Positions 5,610 to 7,854 of a stretch of 7,854 nt of DNA are shown in pieces; positions within the stretch are counted from its first letter, which is position 1; each line of letters opens with the position of its first letter. The notes below the pieces were generated by a model that worked only from the letters and a program-made list of their open reading frames with translations, did no database searches and had not been told where the DNA came from. The translations under genes were made by a program, and so were the position numbers. The stretch is from Desulfobacterales bacterium (GTDB lineage Bacteria; Desulfobacterota; Desulfobacteria; Desulfobacterales; Desulfobacteraceae), in contig JAKSAU010001261.1 in the NCBI GenBank assembly GCA_022361535.1, positions 1 through 7,854 of the forward strand, given 5' to 3'.

Positions 5610-6920
5610 TTATTTGATTTCATAATGATCTTTGGGCCTGTCCTGGAGATAAATCTTCTGGTATCTGGTTTTATCTGCCTTATCATAAAACTCGTATGCT
5701 TTTTCTTTGCAGGCCGTACATGAATTTATGGGTATATGGATGCCAAGGATATGCTGGCCAGGGGTGGCTTTTGAATCCACTTCAAAACAGCCGCCGCAAT
5801 CCCTGCAAACCCTGATTTTTTCTTTTTGCCGTTCAAATATGTTATCAGTGTCGTAAAAGACTTCCCGATGCCTTACCAATATGTCTCCGGGTGATCCTGC
5901 TTCTTCTCTCATCTGATGCCTTTGGGCCCAGTAAGTATTGATTTGGTCTGTGGTTTTCTTGATTTTATCCGTAATGCTCACAGATTGCTTAAGCTGCTCA
6001 GGATTATAATCCGGTTCCACTACGCCGGAGTAGTCCAGCCCGGCCATGGCCAGGATAATGCCAAGGTTGACGTAGGGCAGGGCTCCTTCTATAGCATAAC
6101 CGCCCTCAAGAACAGCAATATCCGGTTTGAGTAGGGTAGTAAGCTGTGCATATCCTTGGGCGGAAAAATTCATATTGGTCAACGGATCTGTATAGTGATT
6201 GTCCTGACCGGCGGAGTTGACTATAATGTCGGGTTTAAATTCTTCCAGTACCGGAAGGACACAGTTTCGTATTACATATAGGTATCCTTCGGTAGAAGTG
6301 CCCGGAGGCAACGGTATATTTAAGTTGGAGCCTTTGGAGTTAGGACCGCCCAATTCTCCTGGGAATCCTGTTCCCGGATACATGGTCCGGCCGTCCTGAT
6401 GAAGTGAGATAAAAAGGATGTCAGGATCATGCCAAAAAATATCATTGGTACCGTCCCCATGATGGCAGTCCGTATCAATGATAGCAATCCGTTTGAGCCC
6501 GAATTGTGAGCGGATATATTCTACCATTACCGCTTCAATGTTAATATGGCAAAACCCTCTTCCACCGTGGGAAACCCGCATGGAATGATGGCCTGGCGGT
6601 CTAACCAGGGCAAACCCGTTTTTAACTTCATTGTTCAGCACTGCATTGGCAATCGCCTTGGCTCCCCCAGCTGAGATCAGGTGGGATTCTGTTGTAACAG
6701 TTCTTTCATCAGGGACACAAAAATGGGCACGTTGAATATCTTCCGGGGTAACAAGGTCCGGTTTGTATTCCACGATGCCATCAATATCAAACACGCCTTC
6801 TTCAGTAACTTGATCCTGGGTATAAAGCAGGCGCTCTTCCCGCTCAGGATGGGTAGGGTCTATGGCCCAGTCAAATGCAGGAAAAAATACCAAACCGGTG
6901 TTGTGAGATGCTTTTAACAT
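5610..6920 (-). CDS. histone deacetylase / AcuC-family zinc hydrolase with Cys-rich C-terminal extension
   Basis: A 436-residue arginase-deacetylase-fold protein. The catalytic set is complete: tandem His in RPPGHH (111-112), zinc ligands Asp151 and His153 in DTDCHHGDG, third ligand Asp240 in NSAGQDNHYTDP, and the transition-state Tyr275 in EGGY. Family members deacetylate acetyl-lysine proteins, acetylpolyamines or other amides; the sequence does not say which. After the domain (to about 300) come a charged helical linker and a tail with C372, C375, C378, C401 and C404 (CxxCxxC then CxxC), a likely metal-binding ribbon not found in ordinary AcuC proteins. The start at 6920 follows GAGGA by about 4 bases. 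The gene sits 15 bp after the hydantoinase-like gene and 24 bp before epmA. The hydantoinase neighbour favours a small amide or cyclic amide substrate over histones; this is inference. Confidence 0.9.
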   Translation of the reverse strand: MLKASHNTGLVFFPAFDWAIDPTHPEREERLLYTQDQVTEEGVFDIDGIVEYKPDLVTPEDIQRAHFCVPDERTVTTESHLISAGGAKAIANAVLNNEVKNGFALVRPPGHHSMRVSHGGRGFCHINIEAVMVEYIRSQFGLKRIAIIDTDCHHGDGTNDIFWHDPDILFISLHQDGRTMYPGTGFPGELGGPNSKGSNLNIPLPPGTSTEGYLYVIRNCVLPVLEEFKPDIIVNSAGQDNHYTDPLTNMNFSAQGYAQLTTLLKPDIAVLEGGYAIEGALPYVNLGIILAMAGLDYSGVVEPDYNPEQLKQSVSITDKIKKTTDQINTYWAQRHQMREEAGSPGDILVRHREVFYDTDNIFERQKEKIRVCRDCGGCFEVDSKATPGQHILGIHIPINSCTACKEKAYEFYDKADKTRYQKIYLQDRPKDHYEIK

Positions 6921-6935
6921 GAATTCCTCGCTGTT

Positions 6936-7854
6936 TTAGCTGACCTTTTCGCTTAGAACCGATTCATATCCCTTGATCAGTCCCGGTTTCAGTTGCATTT
7001 TAGTTCTGAAAATCTTGCCCCGGGGGGAAAAATTTCGGACAATGTTGAATTCCTGGAATTCAACTACCTCCACCTCATCCAAATTGTCCGGATCAGCACC
7101 GGCATTTTCCGCTTTCTCCTTGAGCAGGGTATAGGCGGTTTCAATGAGGTTGTCTTCAGAATAGGATTTAGAAATGGGTTCTGCAAAATCCTCTTCATGG
7201 GCTGTAACAATACCTTGTTCTGTATCGGCATTCAATGTGACTTCACAAGTGGTCCGGGCAAGGGCAGCACCAATGGCATTTGCCACTGAAGATTCAGGAA
7301 CCGCAATGGTTTCGATCTTATACATATCTTCAATTTTATCGGCAAAGAATCTTGCCGGGCCGCCCAGCATAAGTATTTTTCTCGGGCTAAGCTTATACCC
7401 TTCTAAAAAGTCATGGACAGTGTATACCGGTTTGGAGTTGAGCCGGTCAATCATTTCAAACGTCTTTTTAAGGATGACGTTACAGCAAGATTTAAAGATA
7501 TGGTCAGCTGCCTCTTCGTCTGTCATGGAAAGGGCTTTGGCAATGGTATGGATGCCCTCCTTAGCCTTGCCCTTATCTCCTTCATTCATTAGCCCCAGGG
7601 TGATCAAGGCATCAGTCGGGGTGGGAACAGGTCCGCCAAAAGCCATTGCCGGTCCCATACGGTCCGGTCCTATAGTCAATTCTCCGTCATCCACACGTAC
7701 AGCAGAATCCCCCCCGATCCCTTTGGAATCAGTCCTAAGCGATCGGATAAGGCTTTTATATTGTCCCCTTCTAATACCCACCGGTTCCAAAAGAGGGGCT
7801 TTGTCCACCAAAAAAGCAATGTCTGTTGTTGTGCCGCCGATATCTAATACTATA
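6936..7854 (-). CDS. hydantoinase/oxoprolinase (HyuA-type) family protein, C-terminal part; 5' end outside window
   Basis: The frame stays open to the window edge, giving 305 residues of the C-terminal part; the TTG at 7811 is internal, not a start. The visible part opens with LDIGGTTTDIAF, the ATP-binding loop of the ASKHA fold that lies mid-protein in this family, so roughly the first half is missing. It continues with the hallmarks of the Hydantoinase_A domain: GIGGDSAVRVDDGELTIGP, then FGGPVPTPTDALITLG, and later LMLGGPARFFA and VPESSVANAIGAAL. Characterised relatives hydrolyse 5-oxoproline, hydantoins or related cyclic amides with ATP, or carboxylate acetone or acetophenone, usually with a HyuB-type partner that is not in view. 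The stop is 15 bp from the deacetylase start, so the two are surely co-transcribed. Substrate unknown. Confidence 0.85.
   Translation of the reverse strand, partial: IVLDIGGTTTDIAFLVDKAPLLEPVGIRRGQYKSLIRSLRTDSKGIGGDSAVRVDDGELTIGPDRMGPAMAFGGPVPTPTDALITLGLMNEGDKGKAKEGIHTIAKALSMTDEEAADHIFKSCCNVILKKTFEMIDRLNSKPVYTVHDFLEGYKLSPRKILMLGGPARFFADKIEDMYKIETIAVPESSVANAIGAALARTTCEVTLNADTEQGIVTAHEEDFAEPISKSYSEDNLIETAYTLLKEKAENAGADPDNLDEVEVVEFQEFNIVRNFSPRGKIFRTKMQLKPGLIKGYESVLSEKVS

Noticed and set aside
6936..7811. TTG at 7811 as the start of the hydantoinase-like gene
   Set aside because: The same frame continues upstream to the window edge through the conserved GGTTTD loop, so the TTG is an internal Leu codon.
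1..7854. CRISPR array, tRNA or rRNA, toxin-antitoxin pair or known anti-phage system
   Set aside because: I found no spaced repeats of the right size, no cloverleaf or ribosomal sequence, and no gene of known defence families; the genes are metabolic, transport and regulatory.

Overview
The window is a mid-GC (roughly 45%) bacterial chromosomal segment from a Gram-negative organism: it encodes an outer-membrane beta-barrel of the FadL/OmpP1 family with a signal peptide and a C-terminal Phe. Gene content and protein style (FadL-like porin, acyltransferase/methyltransferase fusion, histone-deacetylase-family protein next to a hydantoinase-like protein) remind me of sulfate-reducing Desulfobacterota such as Desulfobacter and its relatives. 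That assignment is inference from memory, not a search result. All six well-supported genes lie on the minus strand, so transcription runs from high to low coordinates.

From right to left, 7854-5610 is a compact operon: the 3' half of a hydantoinase/oxoprolinase (HyuA-type) gene cut by the window edge, then after 15 bp a histone-deacetylase/AcuC-family protein with a Cys-rich C-terminal tail. After another 24 bp comes epmA (5585-4674), the lysyltransferase that modifies elongation factor P. epmA has no clear Shine-Dalgarno sequence, and codons 13-24 form a near-perfect intrinsic-terminator shape (10-bp stem plus U-run). This is the most striking nucleotide-level feature of the window.

The 298-bp gap 4376-4673 holds four GATC sites at exact 11-bp spacing, a tandem 11-mer, a 106-bp segment bounded by 13-bp inverted repeats, and a plausible promoter for the next gene. 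That gene (4375-2348) encodes a 675-residue three-domain fusion: an N-terminal GNAT of the FeeM/autoinducer-synthase type, a cyclic-nucleotide-binding-like domain whose ligand residues look degenerate, and a C-terminal class I SAM methyltransferase. I know no named gene for this architecture; it is the best candidate here for something poorly described.

Further left, 2112-847 is a FadL-family outer-membrane transporter with its own promoter (perfect TTGACA) and a GAAAC-N3-GTTTC palindrome in the presumed operator position. A strong hairpin follows its stop. A second promoter (TTGACA-17-TATGGT) then drives a TetR-family regulator (694-77), a natural but unproven candidate to control the porin. 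The first 87 bases may carry the tail of a convergent plus-strand gene. Together the left half looks like a hydrophobic-compound or fatty-acyl uptake and modification module with local control, and the right half like a lysine/amide-chemistry operon. I see no rRNA, tRNA, CRISPR array or intact insertion sequence.
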